This document shows, piece by piece, positions 21,941 through 31,489 of a DNA stretch of 64,000 bases. The first letter of the stretch is position 1. Each line of letters starts with the position of its first letter. Both the position numbers and the translations under genes were made by a program. Below the pieces are notes generated by a model. It did not search any database. It saw nothing but the letters and a program-made list of their open reading frames with translations, and was not told the origin of the DNA. This DNA is from Campylobacter hominis ATCC BAA-381 (GTDB lineage Bacteria; Campylobacterota; Campylobacteria; Campylobacterales; Campylobacteraceae): NCBI RefSeq assembly GCF_000017585.1, contig NC_009714.1, positions 868,001 to 932,000 on the forward strand, in the 5' to 3' direction.

Positions 21941-24130
21941 TTACTTTTTTAATCTGTAAATTTTAGCCACCGGTGATAAAATCACAGGTTCATAAAGATC
22001 TCTGTCATAATTTTCAAGTACATAAAGTTGAATATATGTCGATTTCAGCATTGTTTCATCAAGTATTAAAATCCTGCCGTAATCTTTCATAACGATTATA
22101 AATAGCGGCGATGAGCTGTCTATTGTATTAGTCGCCACTTTCAGTTTTCCTTTTTCGTCATAATTAGTTACATATAGCGTATTTATCGGAAGTTTTTGAC
22201 CTTCAAAATTTAAACTCATAAAATCAGGATTTATGCGAATTCCGTTGCCTATTTCAACACCTGAATTGCTGACTTTATAATTATCGCTTACTATATAAGT
22301 TCTATCAGGAAATTCTTTTCCGTCCATTATGTCAAGATTTGAAAACTTTGTAACGGTCGAAAAAATATTTAGCATACGATCGGGCAAATAAAAATAAACA
22401 TCGCGCGTTTTTCTTGGAAGCGGCAAATTTTTTGAGCGTAAAGAGAGCAAAAATTCATTCATTTGTTCGGGTTTATAGTTATATTCCAGTAAAATTTGTT
22501 TGTATTTATCGTCAAATTTTTCATAAAAATTTCTCTCCGTAAACTCTACATCTATGCGCGCCATATTTGCAGCGCTTGTCTGATCTTTAAAAAGAGCGAA
22601 ACTGACAGGAAAATTATCGTTTCCAAGGTGTTTTCCACCGTCAATTAATGTTTTTGTATCACTGTAATAACGAATCGGATAGCCGTAATCCCACCATGAA
22701 AGCGTGTAATCTTCACGATCCGCGATATTTTTATATTTATCTAAAATTTCAACTTCGCTTCTATAAAAAACGCTTGCGGAAAGATACATTTTAATATGAA
22801 TTATCGACGGATAAAGCGCGAGAATCGTAATAATTAAAAGCAAAATTCGTTGCATATACTTTGGAAGCTGCAAAATTTTGATTAAATAATATGCTAAATA
22901 TCCGAAACCAAGCCCCATAACGCCAACAGAATAAATTGTAAATCTAAGTCCCGCTTTTATCGCCATAAAGCCAAGAAGCAAAACAGGCAAAGAAAGCAAA
23001 AATTCTTTGTGCTTAAAACACAAAAGCACAAAACCGGCCAATGAAAGCATAAAAACAATTACATTTGAGCTTATTCTTTGCATAAAAATTTCAGGACTTA
23101 CAAAACCTGATTCCTGTATAGTTTGATTAACATTATAAAATTTATAAACAATTTTATCGGCATTGCTTAAAATATCGGCGTGATCAGCAAAACCGCGAAA
23201 AATATAAAATTTAAGTTGAAACAAAATAGGCGAAAGTCCGCCGTTTAATATAAAAAGAAGCAAAACTGCTCCACCCGTTATTGTTAAATGCTTTGTATCT
23301 GCAAAAAAATCTGATTTTTTCCAAAACGCAAAAGTAATAGCAATCAAAAGTAAAATTTTAAGATAAAGCGGAATCGAAATTAGCGCCGCAAGCATTAAAA
23401 TCATTACTTGAAAATTAAAAACACGCTTTCTTTGAAAAACAATCGTATAAATCAAAAAAGCGCCAAGCATAGCCGAATTTAGCGAAAAGCTTGATGGATA
23501 CCACCAATTGTAAAAAGTAACAAAAAAACCGATATAGATAAAACAAAACTTATCATTTTTTATAGTGCTTCTAATAAGTACCCACAAAATAAACATCGCT
23601 AAAACGATGTTTAACATATCGGTATCATAATATCCGACCATTGTGCGGTTATAGTAACTGTTTGTCACGCAAGCTATTAAAGAACCGATAAAACCCGCTC
23701 TAATGCAGCGAAACTCGGATGAAATAAGAAGTATCGGAATTACAATCAAAGAACTGAAAAATGCGCTCATATATAAAATAATACGTTCAAAACTGAACGG
23801 CAAAATTTTAACCAGCCAAGCCGTTATTATGGAAAGCGGAAAATTTATATAACTAAGATCGTTTGGTTGATGAAAACCTGCCAAGCGGTCTCTTGCACCC
23901 TCAGCAAAGGCATAACCGTCATTTGTATTTATCATAATATCATCATTCCAAAAAAGCTCCGGATAATCGTTCGCCCAAACCACCCAATAAAGTCTAACTG
24001 AAAAACTAAACAAAAAGGCTATTATGATCATCCAGCTAAGCTTGCTCAAAAGCTCGAAATGAGTTATAAATTTTATAAATTTAAATCTTTGAAAATCAAT
24101 TTTAAATTTTGAATTTTTAAGATCCTGCAT
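21941..24130 (-). CDS. pglB: Oligosaccharyltransferase PglB
   Basis: STT3-family enzyme that transfers the lipid-linked glycan en bloc to Asn of D/E-X-N-X-S/T sequons in the periplasm. It has about 13 membrane segments in the first 430 residues and a soluble C-terminal domain. The catalytic-pocket motif WWDYG is at 479-483, followed by GYPIRYYSD and IDGGKHLGND. The first external-loop Asp is seen in WNDDIMINTNDGYAFAEG. I chose ATG at 24130 (729 residues) rather than TTG at 24142, because GGAG (24137-24140) lies seven bases before the ATG. It overlaps pglJ by 14 bases; the 63-base gap to pglA shows no terminator. Confidence 0.96.
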   Translation of the reverse strand: MQDLKNSKFKIDFQRFKFIKFITHFELLSKLSWMIIIAFLFSFSVRLYWVVWANDYPELFWNDDIMINTNDGYAFAEGARDRLAGFHQPNDLSYINFPLSIITAWLVKILPFSFERIILYMSAFFSSLIVIPILLISSEFRCIRAGFIGSLIACVTNSYYNRTMVGYYDTDMLNIVLAMFILWVLIRSTIKNDKFCFIYIGFFVTFYNWWYPSSFSLNSAMLGAFLIYTIVFQRKRVFNFQVMILMLAALISIPLYLKILLLIAITFAFWKKSDFFADTKHLTITGGAVLLLFILNGGLSPILFQLKFYIFRGFADHADILSNADKIVYKFYNVNQTIQESGFVSPEIFMQRISSNVIVFMLSLAGFVLLCFKHKEFLLSLPVLLLGFMAIKAGLRFTIYSVGVMGLGFGYLAYYLIKILQLPKYMQRILLLIITILALYPSIIHIKMYLSASVFYRSEVEILDKYKNIADREDYTLSWWDYGYPIRYYSDTKTLIDGGKHLGNDNFPVSFALFKDQTSAANMARIDVEFTERNFYEKFDDKYKQILLEYNYKPEQMNEFLLSLRSKNLPLPRKTRDVYFYLPDRMLNIFSTVTKFSNLDIMDGKEFPDRTYIVSDNYKVSNSGVEIGNGIRINPDFMSLNFEGQKLPINTLYVTNYDEKGKLKVATNTIDSSSPLFIIVMKDYGRILILDETMLKSTYIQLYVLENYDRDLYEPVILSPVAKIYRLKK

Positions 24131-25235
24131 CAATTTCTCCAATTTTTTCTATCAAAGTTTCGCAAATTTTATTCTTGTCAAAAAACAAAGCTCTTATTTT
24201 AGCCTTTTTTTCATAAAATTTTACATAATTTTCATCATTAAGCGCTTTTTGCATTGCATTTTGTGTAGCTTTTTGATCTCCGACAGGAACCAGAACTCCC
24301 CATTCATCATCTCCCAAAAGCTCTCTTGCGCCGCTTTTGTGATCGCTGCTTATTATCATTTTTCCGCACGCCAAAGCTTCAATCAAAGCATTTGAAAAAC
24401 CCTCAAAAAGACTGACAAAAACAAATGCATAACATTTGCTCAGATATTTATAAGGATTTTTTTCAAAACCGAGCAATTTTACGCGTTCTTGTAATCCGAG
24501 CTCGTTAATTACATTTTGCAGATGTTCCCTTAAAACGCCCTCACCTAAAATAAGCAAATCTTTATCATTGTTTTTTAAATTTGCATAAGCTCTTATTAAA
24601 AGTTCATGATTTTTTCCATTATCAAGTCTGCCTATACTTAGGAAAAACGGCTTTTCCTGTGAAATTTTTTCGGTTGATTTTACACTGATTTCGTCTAAAT
24701 TAATAGCATTATATAAAACCTGCATTTTTTGCGGTGCGATGTTAAAATTATCTCTTAAATCGGCTAAATTTCCAAGTGAGTTTGGAAAAATAAAATCCGA
24801 CTTCGGATAAAGCCATTTTATAAGAAACTTACTGATGCTTGATTTTAAACATTTTTTTGAATAAATAACCGAAGGCGTCGCACCTTCATTTAAAATCAAA
24901 GTGCCGCTCATTCCAAACATCCTGGCAAGAACACTTATAAAACACGGCCGTTCCATACATACAAAATGAATGTCAATGCCTAATTTTTTACAGAGTTTTT
25001 TATAACGAATAGCTAAAAAAGGTAATTTTAAAAGCTTTTTAATACCATTTTCAAAAGGTGCCGAATGCTCTATAAAATGCACTGTCACGCCTTTTGGCAA
25101 ATCATAATAAATTCTGTCGTTCATTAAAACCAAATGTACTTCATATTTTCTACAAAGCGCATCAAGCTGATTGCTGACAACTTTTTCAGCTCCGCCGCCC
25201 GCCATAGAATATATAAAAACTGCTAATTTTTTCAT
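24117..25235 (-). CDS. pglJ: Glycosyltransferase PglJ (alpha-1,4-GalNAc transferase)
   Basis: GT4-family transferase that in C. jejuni adds the second GalNAc. The 372-residue sequence resembles PglJ along its length as I remember it: KLAVFIYSMAGGGAEKVV at the start, LLKLPFLAIRYKKLCKKLGI, NEGATPSVIYSK, and near the end SLFEGFSNALIEALACGKM (EX7E) followed by SSDHKSGARELLGDDEWG. It lies immediately before pglB, the same position as in C. jejuni. Its ATG overlaps the upstream GT4 stop by 4 bases. Confidence 0.9.
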   Translation of the reverse strand: MKKLAVFIYSMAGGGAEKVVSNQLDALCRKYEVHLVLMNDRIYYDLPKGVTVHFIEHSAPFENGIKKLLKLPFLAIRYKKLCKKLGIDIHFVCMERPCFISVLARMFGMSGTLILNEGATPSVIYSKKCLKSSISKFLIKWLYPKSDFIFPNSLGNLADLRDNFNIAPQKMQVLYNAINLDEISVKSTEKISQEKPFFLSIGRLDNGKNHELLIRAYANLKNNDKDLLILGEGVLREHLQNVINELGLQERVKLLGFEKNPYKYLSKCYAFVFVSLFEGFSNALIEALACGKMIISSDHKSGARELLGDDEWGVLVPVGDQKATQNAMQKALNDENYVKFYEKKAKIRALFFDKNKICETLIEKIGEIDAGS

Positions 25236-26275
25236 TTATTTACTACCGTTTCTATGATTTTTTCCCATTGCTTTAAAATTTTACCCGGCATAAAATTTAC
25301 CAAACTTTCATCTGCATTTTCTATCAGTTTTTTTTGTAAATTTTCATCTTTCATTAAAATTTCAAGTTTTTTTGCAAGCTCTTTTGCGTCACCGATTTTA
25401 AATAAAAGCCCGTTTTTTCTATCTTTTATAAGCTCTTTTGCGCCAACTGTAGCACTTGATATTCTGGCGCATTTATAAAACGCGCTTTCGATTAAAACAT
25501 TTGAAAGTCCTTCGCTAAAAGAACTTATGACAAAAATTTTAGATTTTTTATAAAATTCGGCTATGTTTTTTTGATGACCAAGAAAAATGACATTTAAACC
25601 TAAATTTTTGGCTGAATTTTGCAAATTTTCGCGCTCACTTCCATCACCTGCAACATAAATTTTATATTGTTTAAGCAACGTTTTATCCATCAATGAAAGC
25701 GCTTCAAAATAGATTTCATAACCTTTTACTTTTTCAAGTCTTCCGACGCTGATAACGGAGTTTTCTTTTTTAAAATTTTCGTTTGAAATTTCACCGAAAA
25801 AAGGATTATAAACTACTTCCGCGTTTTTTACGAATTTTTTATAATATTTCAGATCACTGTGTGTTAAAACGCTCAGAAAATCGGCTCTTTTATAACAGAA
25901 ATTTCGCACAAAAGTAAAAATTCCACTTTTTAAAAACTCGTGACTGTTGTGCTCGGTGCAGATAAGCTTATAATTAAGTCCGAAATTTGCAATTACGCAA
26001 GCGACATTTGTCCAATCAATAAAACTTATAATTAAATCAGGATTTTGCTCTTTGAAAGTTTGTCTTAAAATGCGATATTTTGCAAATTTAAGATTGCTTT
26101 TATAGACATTTAAATACAAAAATTTTACACGCTCGTCAAATTTATAAAGTTTTTCATCATCTTGCAAAACAGCGACGCAAACTTCGAATTTAGCGCAAAA
26201 ATGATTTACCAAAACCTGTAAAACTCGCTCAGCTCCGCCATTTTTAAGTGCCGCTATAACAAAAAGAATTTTCAA
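25232..26275 (-). CDS. PglH-like GT4 glycosyltransferase (second copy)
   Basis: A 347-residue GT-B transferase: N-terminus MKILFVIAALKNGGAERVL, then SFIDWTNVACVIANFGL, TEHNSHEFLKSG, ISVGRLEKVKGYEIYFEAL, and the donor motif EGLSNVLIESAFYKCARIS with an EX7E pair. It shares the general PglH layout and is a paralogue of the GT4 at 27233, but is the more divergent of the two, so the sugar it adds cannot be inferred. The start is TTG, overlapping the upstream GT2 stop as TTGA, with GAGA close upstream; this implies translational coupling. Confidence 0.85.
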   Translation of the reverse strand: MKILFVIAALKNGGAERVLQVLVNHFCAKFEVCVAVLQDDEKLYKFDERVKFLYLNVYKSNLKFAKYRILRQTFKEQNPDLIISFIDWTNVACVIANFGLNYKLICTEHNSHEFLKSGIFTFVRNFCYKRADFLSVLTHSDLKYYKKFVKNAEVVYNPFFGEISNENFKKENSVISVGRLEKVKGYEIYFEALSLMDKTLLKQYKIYVAGDGSERENLQNSAKNLGLNVIFLGHQKNIAEFYKKSKIFVISSFSEGLSNVLIESAFYKCARISSATVGAKELIKDRKNGLLFKIGDAKELAKKLEILMKDENLQKKLIENADESLVNFMPGKILKQWEKIIETVVNK

Positions 26276-27249
26276 TTTCTCATCCTTTTATAAAATTTCA
26301 GCGCCAAATTCAGCATTTTCGGACTAATGCTTAATAAAATCATCTCTATTTTTTTAATTTTAGAATAGTTTTTTTGTTTTAAAATGTTCATAAAATTCTC
26401 TCTTAAAAACGGTAAAAATTCCGTAATCTTAGGATAAAATTCTTTCGCACCGTCTTTTAAAATCATTATACTGATGCTTGTCATACTGTCGCAAATAGCG
26501 AAATTTGCCATTTTTTTTAAATCCGGATATTTTTTTACCACTTTTTCACAAAAATTTTTAACTGAAATTTCAGCCTGTAAATGACGTTTGCTGAATGAAT
26601 TTGTAGTAGAACCGGCTCTAAGACGGTAAAAATATAAAGTTTCATTGCAAAAAGCCGCTTTTTCAGCATTATTAAAAATTTCAAATGCAATTGCGACATC
26701 TTCATATATTTGATTTTGCGGAAAACGTAATTTTTCAAATATGCTTTTATGATAAAGATTTCGCCAAACAGCCGTTCCAAAAGCAGGATTTGCAAGAAAA
26801 ATTTCTTTAAAAATCTCTTTATCGTTTAAAATTTTAACTTCGCTTTTTACACTTTCGATATTTGAAATTTCACTCGCATCAACAAACGGCGCATAAGCGC
26901 ACATCGCCATTTTTACGTTATTTTGCTTTAAAATTTCAAAAGTTTTATCTAAAAACCCGCTTGCTAAAATATCATCACTGTCTACAAAACATATAAATTC
27001 ACCTTTTGCATTATCAAGACCTAAATTTCTGGCACTTCCCTGCCCGCCGTTTTGTTTGGAAAACACGCGAATTTTAGGCTCTTTTTTTGCAAAATTTTGA
27101 CAAATTTCAAGACTTTTATCACCGCTTCCATCATCAATCAGTAAAATTTCAAAATTCTCATAACTTTGATTTAGCAGACTTTTAATGCAGTCATCTAAAA
27201 ACTCCGCTACATTAAAAACCGGCACAATCACGCTAATTAGCGGTTTCAC
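26272..27249 (-). CDS. GT2-family glycosyltransferase
   Basis: A 325-residue inverting GT-A transferase. SVIVPVFNVAEFLDDCIKSL opens the nucleotide-binding fold, followed by ILLIDDGSGDKSLEIC, then KQNGGQGSARNLGLDNAKGE and the DXD-like motif FVDSDDILA. The C-terminal part is helical and basic. The start is GTG at 27249 with AAGGAG seven bases upstream; it overlaps the preceding GT4 by 17 bases. It occupies a place comparable to pglI (the branching Glc transferase in C. jejuni), but sequence likeness to PglI is only general, so donor and linkage are unknown. Confidence 0.87.
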   Translation of the reverse strand: MKPLISVIVPVFNVAEFLDDCIKSLLNQSYENFEILLIDDGSGDKSLEICQNFAKKEPKIRVFSKQNGGQGSARNLGLDNAKGEFICFVDSDDILASGFLDKTFEILKQNNVKMAMCAYAPFVDASEISNIESVKSEVKILNDKEIFKEIFLANPAFGTAVWRNLYHKSIFEKLRFPQNQIYEDVAIAFEIFNNAEKAAFCNETLYFYRLRAGSTTNSFSKRHLQAEISVKNFCEKVVKKYPDLKKMANFAICDSMTSISIMILKDGAKEFYPKITEFLPFLRENFMNILKQKNYSKIKKIEMILLSISPKMLNLALKFYKRMRN

Positions 27250-28309
27250 TTATACACTCCTTAATAAATTTTATCCATTTTTCGCCGATATTCCGCACGC
27301 TGAAATTTTCGCGTCTTCTATTTGCAGCCAAGACAAATTTGTCTCTTAAATTTTCATCTTTTATTAAAATTTCAAGCTTTTTTGCGATTTCATTTTCATC
27401 ATCCACAGCACATAAAAATCCGTCAACGCCGTCATTTATAAGATCGCTTGGACCTGCGACGCAATTTGTGGAAATTCTGGCGCAATTAAAAAAAATGCTC
27501 TCCATTAAAATATTACAAAATCCCTCAGCGCGACTTGTTACTACTACGATTTTTGCTTTTGCATAAAGCTCGTCAATGTTTTTTACAAAACCCGCAAAAC
27601 ACACATTTACGTTAAGTTCCCGCGCTAAATTTTCCAAATTTTTTCTTTCTTCGCCGTCGCCTGCGATAATGATTTTCCAACTTTTCAAAATTTCAGGCGA
27701 AATTTTAGAAACAGCTTTTAAAAAAATGTCAAAACCCTTAAAATTTATTAGCCGTCCTGCAGCTAAAATCAAATTCTCTTTTTTAAAATTATCTTTGTAA
27801 GATGTCTCAAACATCGGATTTTGCAAAATAGCACGTTTTTTTACAAATGTATAAAAATCATAGTCGAATTTACTAAGCATTGAAAGTCCGGCTGCGCTTG
27901 GATATGTAATGCGTTTTAAAGCTCGCCAAACAAGGCTTTTTAAAAATGTATGATTTGTGTGTTCGCTAATTATTATTTTGTTTTTTAAACCTGAATTTGC
28001 CAAAAGTGTAAGCACATTTATCGCATCCAAAAAGCTGATTACAACGTCAAATTTATACGTTTTAAGAAATTTTCTAATAGATAAAAATTTATCAAACCTT
28101 TTTGTTAAATTGCCAAAAAAGCCCTTATTACCGACGCCTGAATGCGTGCTGATAATTTCTATATCCGGTAAAATTTCATAAAAAGGCTTATTTTCATCAA
28201 ATTTTAAAATAGTAATTTCATGCCGGACGCTTAAATAATTTGCCAAAACGCTTAAAACGCGTTCAGCCCCGCCCTGCGAAAGTCCTGAAATAACAAAACA
28301 GATTTTCAT
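27233..28309 (-). CDS. pglH: PglH-like GT4 glycosyltransferase
   Basis: A 358-residue GT-B transferase and the best PglH candidate: KICFVISGLSQGGAERVLSV, HEITILKFDENKPFYE, DVVISFLDAINVLTLLANSGL, ISEHTNHTFLK and RITYPSAAGLSMLS all line up with recalled PglH. The donor motif is EGFCNILMESIFFNCARIS, and the end LEILIKDENLRDKF with FSVRNIGEKWIKFI is also PglH-like. In C. jejuni PglH adds three GalNAc residues processively. Whether this one is processive, or shares the work with the paralogue at 25232, is not known. The ATG overlaps the upstream GT2 by 4 bases. Confidence 0.82.
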   Translation of the reverse strand: MKICFVISGLSQGGAERVLSVLANYLSVRHEITILKFDENKPFYEILPDIEIISTHSGVGNKGFFGNLTKRFDKFLSIRKFLKTYKFDVVISFLDAINVLTLLANSGLKNKIIISEHTNHTFLKSLVWRALKRITYPSAAGLSMLSKFDYDFYTFVKKRAILQNPMFETSYKDNFKKENLILAAGRLINFKGFDIFLKAVSKISPEILKSWKIIIAGDGEERKNLENLARELNVNVCFAGFVKNIDELYAKAKIVVVTSRAEGFCNILMESIFFNCARISTNCVAGPSDLINDGVDGFLCAVDDENEIAKKLEILIKDENLRDKFVLAANRRRENFSVRNIGEKWIKFIKECISETAN

Positions 28310-29226
28310 TTTTTAAGCCTTTTTATAAGCCAAAAAAAGTTCGAAAATGCAAAAACAACGGCTTTAAATTTCAACTTTACAAGCGGATTCTTATAAATAA
28401 AAGGTGCAAATTTTGAAATTTCTTTTACATAATTTTCATTTAATTTTTCAAAACCGCGGACTCCTCTTGATCTGTAATAAAGCCCGAAAAGCACAAGCAC
28501 AGCGTAATAATAAGCATCATTTAAAAATTGCGGATAATCTTTTTTGCAGCGTTTTATAAAATTTTCATAACTTATGCGTTGCGAGTCAAATTTTTCACTG
28601 AAATTCGAACGCATAATTGAAGTATCACTATAAAAATAGTGATAAGTAGGCTTGCTTAAAAGTCCTATTTTACGCGCTTTTAAAAGCATTTGCGAAGTAA
28701 AATCGAAATCTTCGCCTACTTTTATTCGCGTGTCAAATTTGATTTTACCAAGCAAAGAAGTTTTAAAAAGCTTCAAACATGAATAAAAATTGTAATGACA
28801 AGCTAAATCATATATAAAATCCATAATCACAAAATCACGCTCAAAAACTCCTGTTTTAGAGCTTTTTATACGTGGCGTACAAACTATATCGCAAGATTTT
28901 TCACGTGCCGTTTTTATCATCGCGCCGACATAATCGCTATCTACAAAATCGTCACTATCAACAAAACAAAAAAACTCGCCTTTAATTTGTGAAAGCCCGA
29001 TGTTCCGTGCGCTGCTTGCGCCACCGTTTGTTTTATGAAAAGTTTTAATGAAGCTGAAATTTTTGGAATATTCTTCGCAAATCTCACCGCTTTTATCACT
29101 GCTTCCATCATCAATAAGTAAAATTTCAATATTTTTATAATCCTGATTTAACAAACTTTCCACGCAGCGCTTAAGATATTTTTCCGTATTGAAAACCGGC
29201 ACAATAATACTTACTAAATTTTTCAT
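28306..29226 (-). CDS. GT2-family glycosyltransferase
   Basis: A 306-residue GT-A transferase with SIIVPVFNTEKYLKRCVESL, EILLIDDGSSDKSGEICEEY, HKTNGGASSARNIGLSQIKG and DXD-like FVDSDDFVDSDY. The first 110 residues are very similar to the GT2 at 26272; the C-terminal acceptor part differs and ends in a basic tail (FSNFFWLIKRLKK), which may touch the membrane. It forms a GT2-GT4 pair with the next gene. Donor and linkage cannot be told from the sequence. Four-base overlaps on both sides. Confidence 0.87.
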   Translation of the reverse strand: MKNLVSIIVPVFNTEKYLKRCVESLLNQDYKNIEILLIDDGSSDKSGEICEEYSKNFSFIKTFHKTNGGASSARNIGLSQIKGEFFCFVDSDDFVDSDYVGAMIKTAREKSCDIVCTPRIKSSKTGVFERDFVIMDFIYDLACHYNFYSCLKLFKTSLLGKIKFDTRIKVGEDFDFTSQMLLKARKIGLLSKPTYHYFYSDTSIMRSNFSEKFDSQRISYENFIKRCKKDYPQFLNDAYYYAVLVLFGLYYRSRGVRGFEKLNENYVKEISKFAPFIYKNPLVKLKFKAVVFAFSNFFWLIKRLKK

Positions 29227-30269
29227 TTCAAACTTTCTTTCAAAAAATTAAGCGAAATTTCTTGCTTGATTTTTAAAATTTTATCAACTTTTTCCCACGA
29301 AATATCACTCATTTCTATATCTTCATCTATAAAGCGAGAAGTTAAATTTAACATTTCCAAAAGCGAAACAATTCTATCATTTCCGCGCTTTTCATTTGTA
29401 AAAGTATAAAAATTTTTGTGAAAAATCACGCTGAATACACAGCCATGAAAACTGTCAGTTACCACAAAAGCCGCATTTTTGATTAAACTAATCCATTCTT
29501 GTGGACTTGGGCGAACTAAGCTTAAATCATTTAATTCTATGATTTTTACATTTTTTTCTTTTGCCGCTATTTGCAAAAACGCTTTTTTACTTTCATCAGG
29601 ATCCAAAATATAGGCAAAAATGTAGTTTTTTTGTGCGTTTTTATTAGAAAAATCATAAATTTTAGAATTTGCCAAAAGCGTAGGATCTAGCACCCAAAGC
29701 GGTTTTCTTTCAAAATTTCTCTCAAAAATTTCAACAGCATTTTTTTCACGCACGGAAACAGCTTTAAACTTAGCGAAATTTAAAGCATGAAATTTAGCGT
29801 TTTCGCCTTGAAATTCGGCACCGCCGAAAGATCCCGCATATAAAATTTTTATAACTTTTTCATTCACAAAATGAAGCGAAAAATCATCCTTAAACTCACC
29901 TAAAAACTCAGGTCTTAAAACCTGATCGCTACCAACTGCAATCGCGTCAAAATCAGTCGTTTTGACATATCTGTAAAGCTCTTCTTTCGTGCGAATTTCA
30001 GGACTTAAAGTGAAATTTTCAAGTATGAATTTTTTTGCACCTTCATCTTGTTTTATATTTTCAAATTTTGCGCCTTTATGGCGGGCTATAAACGTTTTTG
30101 CAATCAAAAATTTAAAATATAAAATAGAAAATTTACTCAAATTTTTAGGCTTGAAATTTAACAAAATCACGTCGTGCCCTAAACTTTGCAAAGTTTTAAA
30201 AAGTGCAAAAGCTTGTAAAATTCCACCGTAATTATTTATCAAAGGTAGCGTGAATATCGCTATTTTCAT
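29223..30269 (-). CDS. Polysaccharide pyruvyl transferase family protein
   Basis: A 348-residue member of the CsaB/WcaK-type family, which put pyruvate ketals from PEP on sugars of surface polymers. Diagnostic stretches are NNYGGILQAFAL at the N-terminus, the VGSDQVLRPEF motif, WVLDPTLLAN, and DSFHGCVFSVIFHKNFYTF near the C-terminus, which contributes to PEP binding. Its presence in an N-glycan operon suggests an acidic pyruvylated residue, although some family members do other chemistry. The gene directly upstream is an FrhB-like iron-sulfur protein, a common partner in polysaccharide clusters. Four-base overlaps on both sides. Confidence 0.87.
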   Translation of the reverse strand: MKIAIFTLPLINNYGGILQAFALFKTLQSLGHDVILLNFKPKNLSKFSILYFKFLIAKTFIARHKGAKFENIKQDEGAKKFILENFTLSPEIRTKEELYRYVKTTDFDAIAVGSDQVLRPEFLGEFKDDFSLHFVNEKVIKILYAGSFGGAEFQGENAKFHALNFAKFKAVSVREKNAVEIFERNFERKPLWVLDPTLLANSKIYDFSNKNAQKNYIFAYILDPDESKKAFLQIAAKEKNVKIIELNDLSLVRPSPQEWISLIKNAAFVVTDSFHGCVFSVIFHKNFYTFTNEKRGNDRIVSLLEMLNLTSRFIDEDIEMSDISWEKVDKILKIKQEISLNFLKESLK

Positions 30270-31489
30270 TGTTTTATTCCTAAAATTTTTTTAATCAGAT
30301 ACTTTGCGGTTTTGATTTTCGCGTCCAATTTTACCCAAAAATTCAGCTTTTTCAGGCGTATTCGGATAAAATCTTCGCAATCGTAATTTTCGGCGCTGTA
30401 TTTTTGAATTTCAAGTTTTATTTTTAAAATTTTACGCTCTATAAAATTTCCTTTTTTACTAAAAAACAGCTCTTTATTTTTAACAACGCCAAGCTGTGCT
30501 TTTAAGACATTCTCAGGCGAAATTTCAGCCAAATTTTCTTTGCAGTTTTCAAAAATTTCAAACAAAGTTTCATTTCTTAAAATAATAAGACTGGTGCCCC
30601 TAAAATCGTCTATATTCTTATCAAGCCACGCATCCATTAAAGTAATATCCGCGTGCGTGGCAAATGTATCGTTGCAGTTATTGCAGGCAAGCGGCGTAAA
30701 AGCTCTTAAATTCCAAAAATCAATATTTTTAAATCTGTCAAACAGTGCAGTTTCACTGTTTTTTGATGTAAATTTAAAAGCAAAATTAAGCGCATTTTTG
30801 CCACTTATTTTTTCTCTGAAATTTACTTTTTTAAGTTCAATATTTTTGCGCACAAAAGCTATATCAGCGCATTTTTGGGCAAAATTTGCAGACTTTGTGC
30901 CGCCGCAAACCAAAGAAATTATAAACTTAACTCTTTTTCTAAACTTAAAATTATTTTTTTGAAGAAGTCTTAAAGAGCGCGCTAAACAAGGAAGCGCCGT
31001 GATAGCGTAAGTTTCATCGTGTGATAAAATATAACGCACCATTTTACTGAAATCAACCGGATAATAAGCCGAACTTCGAGCCATTTCAAGCGATTTTAAA
31101 TCATCAAAAACGCCAAATTCAAAAAGATATTTTTCTCCTTGACGCACACTTATTATTTTGTCTGCCAATTTTCTTTTTAAAATCTCGGTTAATATATAAT
31201 TTCCGGCTCCGCCACTTGCACTTTTTAAACGCTTTTCATCGTTTTTTAAACTGAACTCGTAAGTTTTTACAAAATTTCCAAGTCCCTGTTCGGTAGAAAT
31301 AATTTCATTGAAGGGGCAATTTTTTATACAAATATCGCATTTTTCAAGGCATTTTCCAACCAAAACGGGCTGTAAATTTCCACTTTCATTAAATTTCATC
31401 TCTAAAGCGTCCGTAGGACAAATTCCTGCGCACACAGAACAACCTATACAGCGATCTTTTTGAACAACCATGTTAATTACATTTTTCAT
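30266..31489 (-). CDS. Ferredoxin/FrhB-domain protein of polysaccharide clusters
   Basis: A 407-residue protein with an N-terminal 2x[4Fe-4S] ferredoxin domain (DRCIGCSVCAGICPTDAL; KCDICIKNCPF) followed by a coenzyme F420 hydrogenase/dehydrogenase beta-subunit (FrhB) type domain: SGGAGNYILTEIL, TALPCLARSLRLL, VCGGTKS, and the second cysteine site LACNNCNDTFATHADITLMDAW. Such proteins often sit beside pyruvyl transferases in bacterial polysaccharide loci and probably carry out a flavin- and iron-sulfur-dependent redox step on a sugar; the exact reaction is unknown. Campylobacter is not known to make F420, so FAD or ferredoxin are the likelier cofactors. Confidence 0.85.
   Translation of the reverse strand: MKNVINMVVQKDRCIGCSVCAGICPTDALEMKFNESGNLQPVLVGKCLEKCDICIKNCPFNEIISTEQGLGNFVKTYEFSLKNDEKRLKSASGGAGNYILTEILKRKLADKIISVRQGEKYLFEFGVFDDLKSLEMARSSAYYPVDFSKMVRYILSHDETYAITALPCLARSLRLLQKNNFKFRKRVKFIISLVCGGTKSANFAQKCADIAFVRKNIELKKVNFREKISGKNALNFAFKFTSKNSETALFDRFKNIDFWNLRAFTPLACNNCNDTFATHADITLMDAWLDKNIDDFRGTSLIILRNETLFEIFENCKENLAEISPENVLKAQLGVVKNKELFFSKKGNFIERKILKIKLEIQKYSAENYDCEDFIRIRLKKLNFWVKLDAKIKTAKYLIKKILGIKQ

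Noticed and set aside
30266-31489. FrhB-like protein as evidence for F420 metabolism
   Set aside because: FrhB domains occur widely in polysaccharide loci of bacteria that do not make F420; context favours a sugar-modifying redox role.
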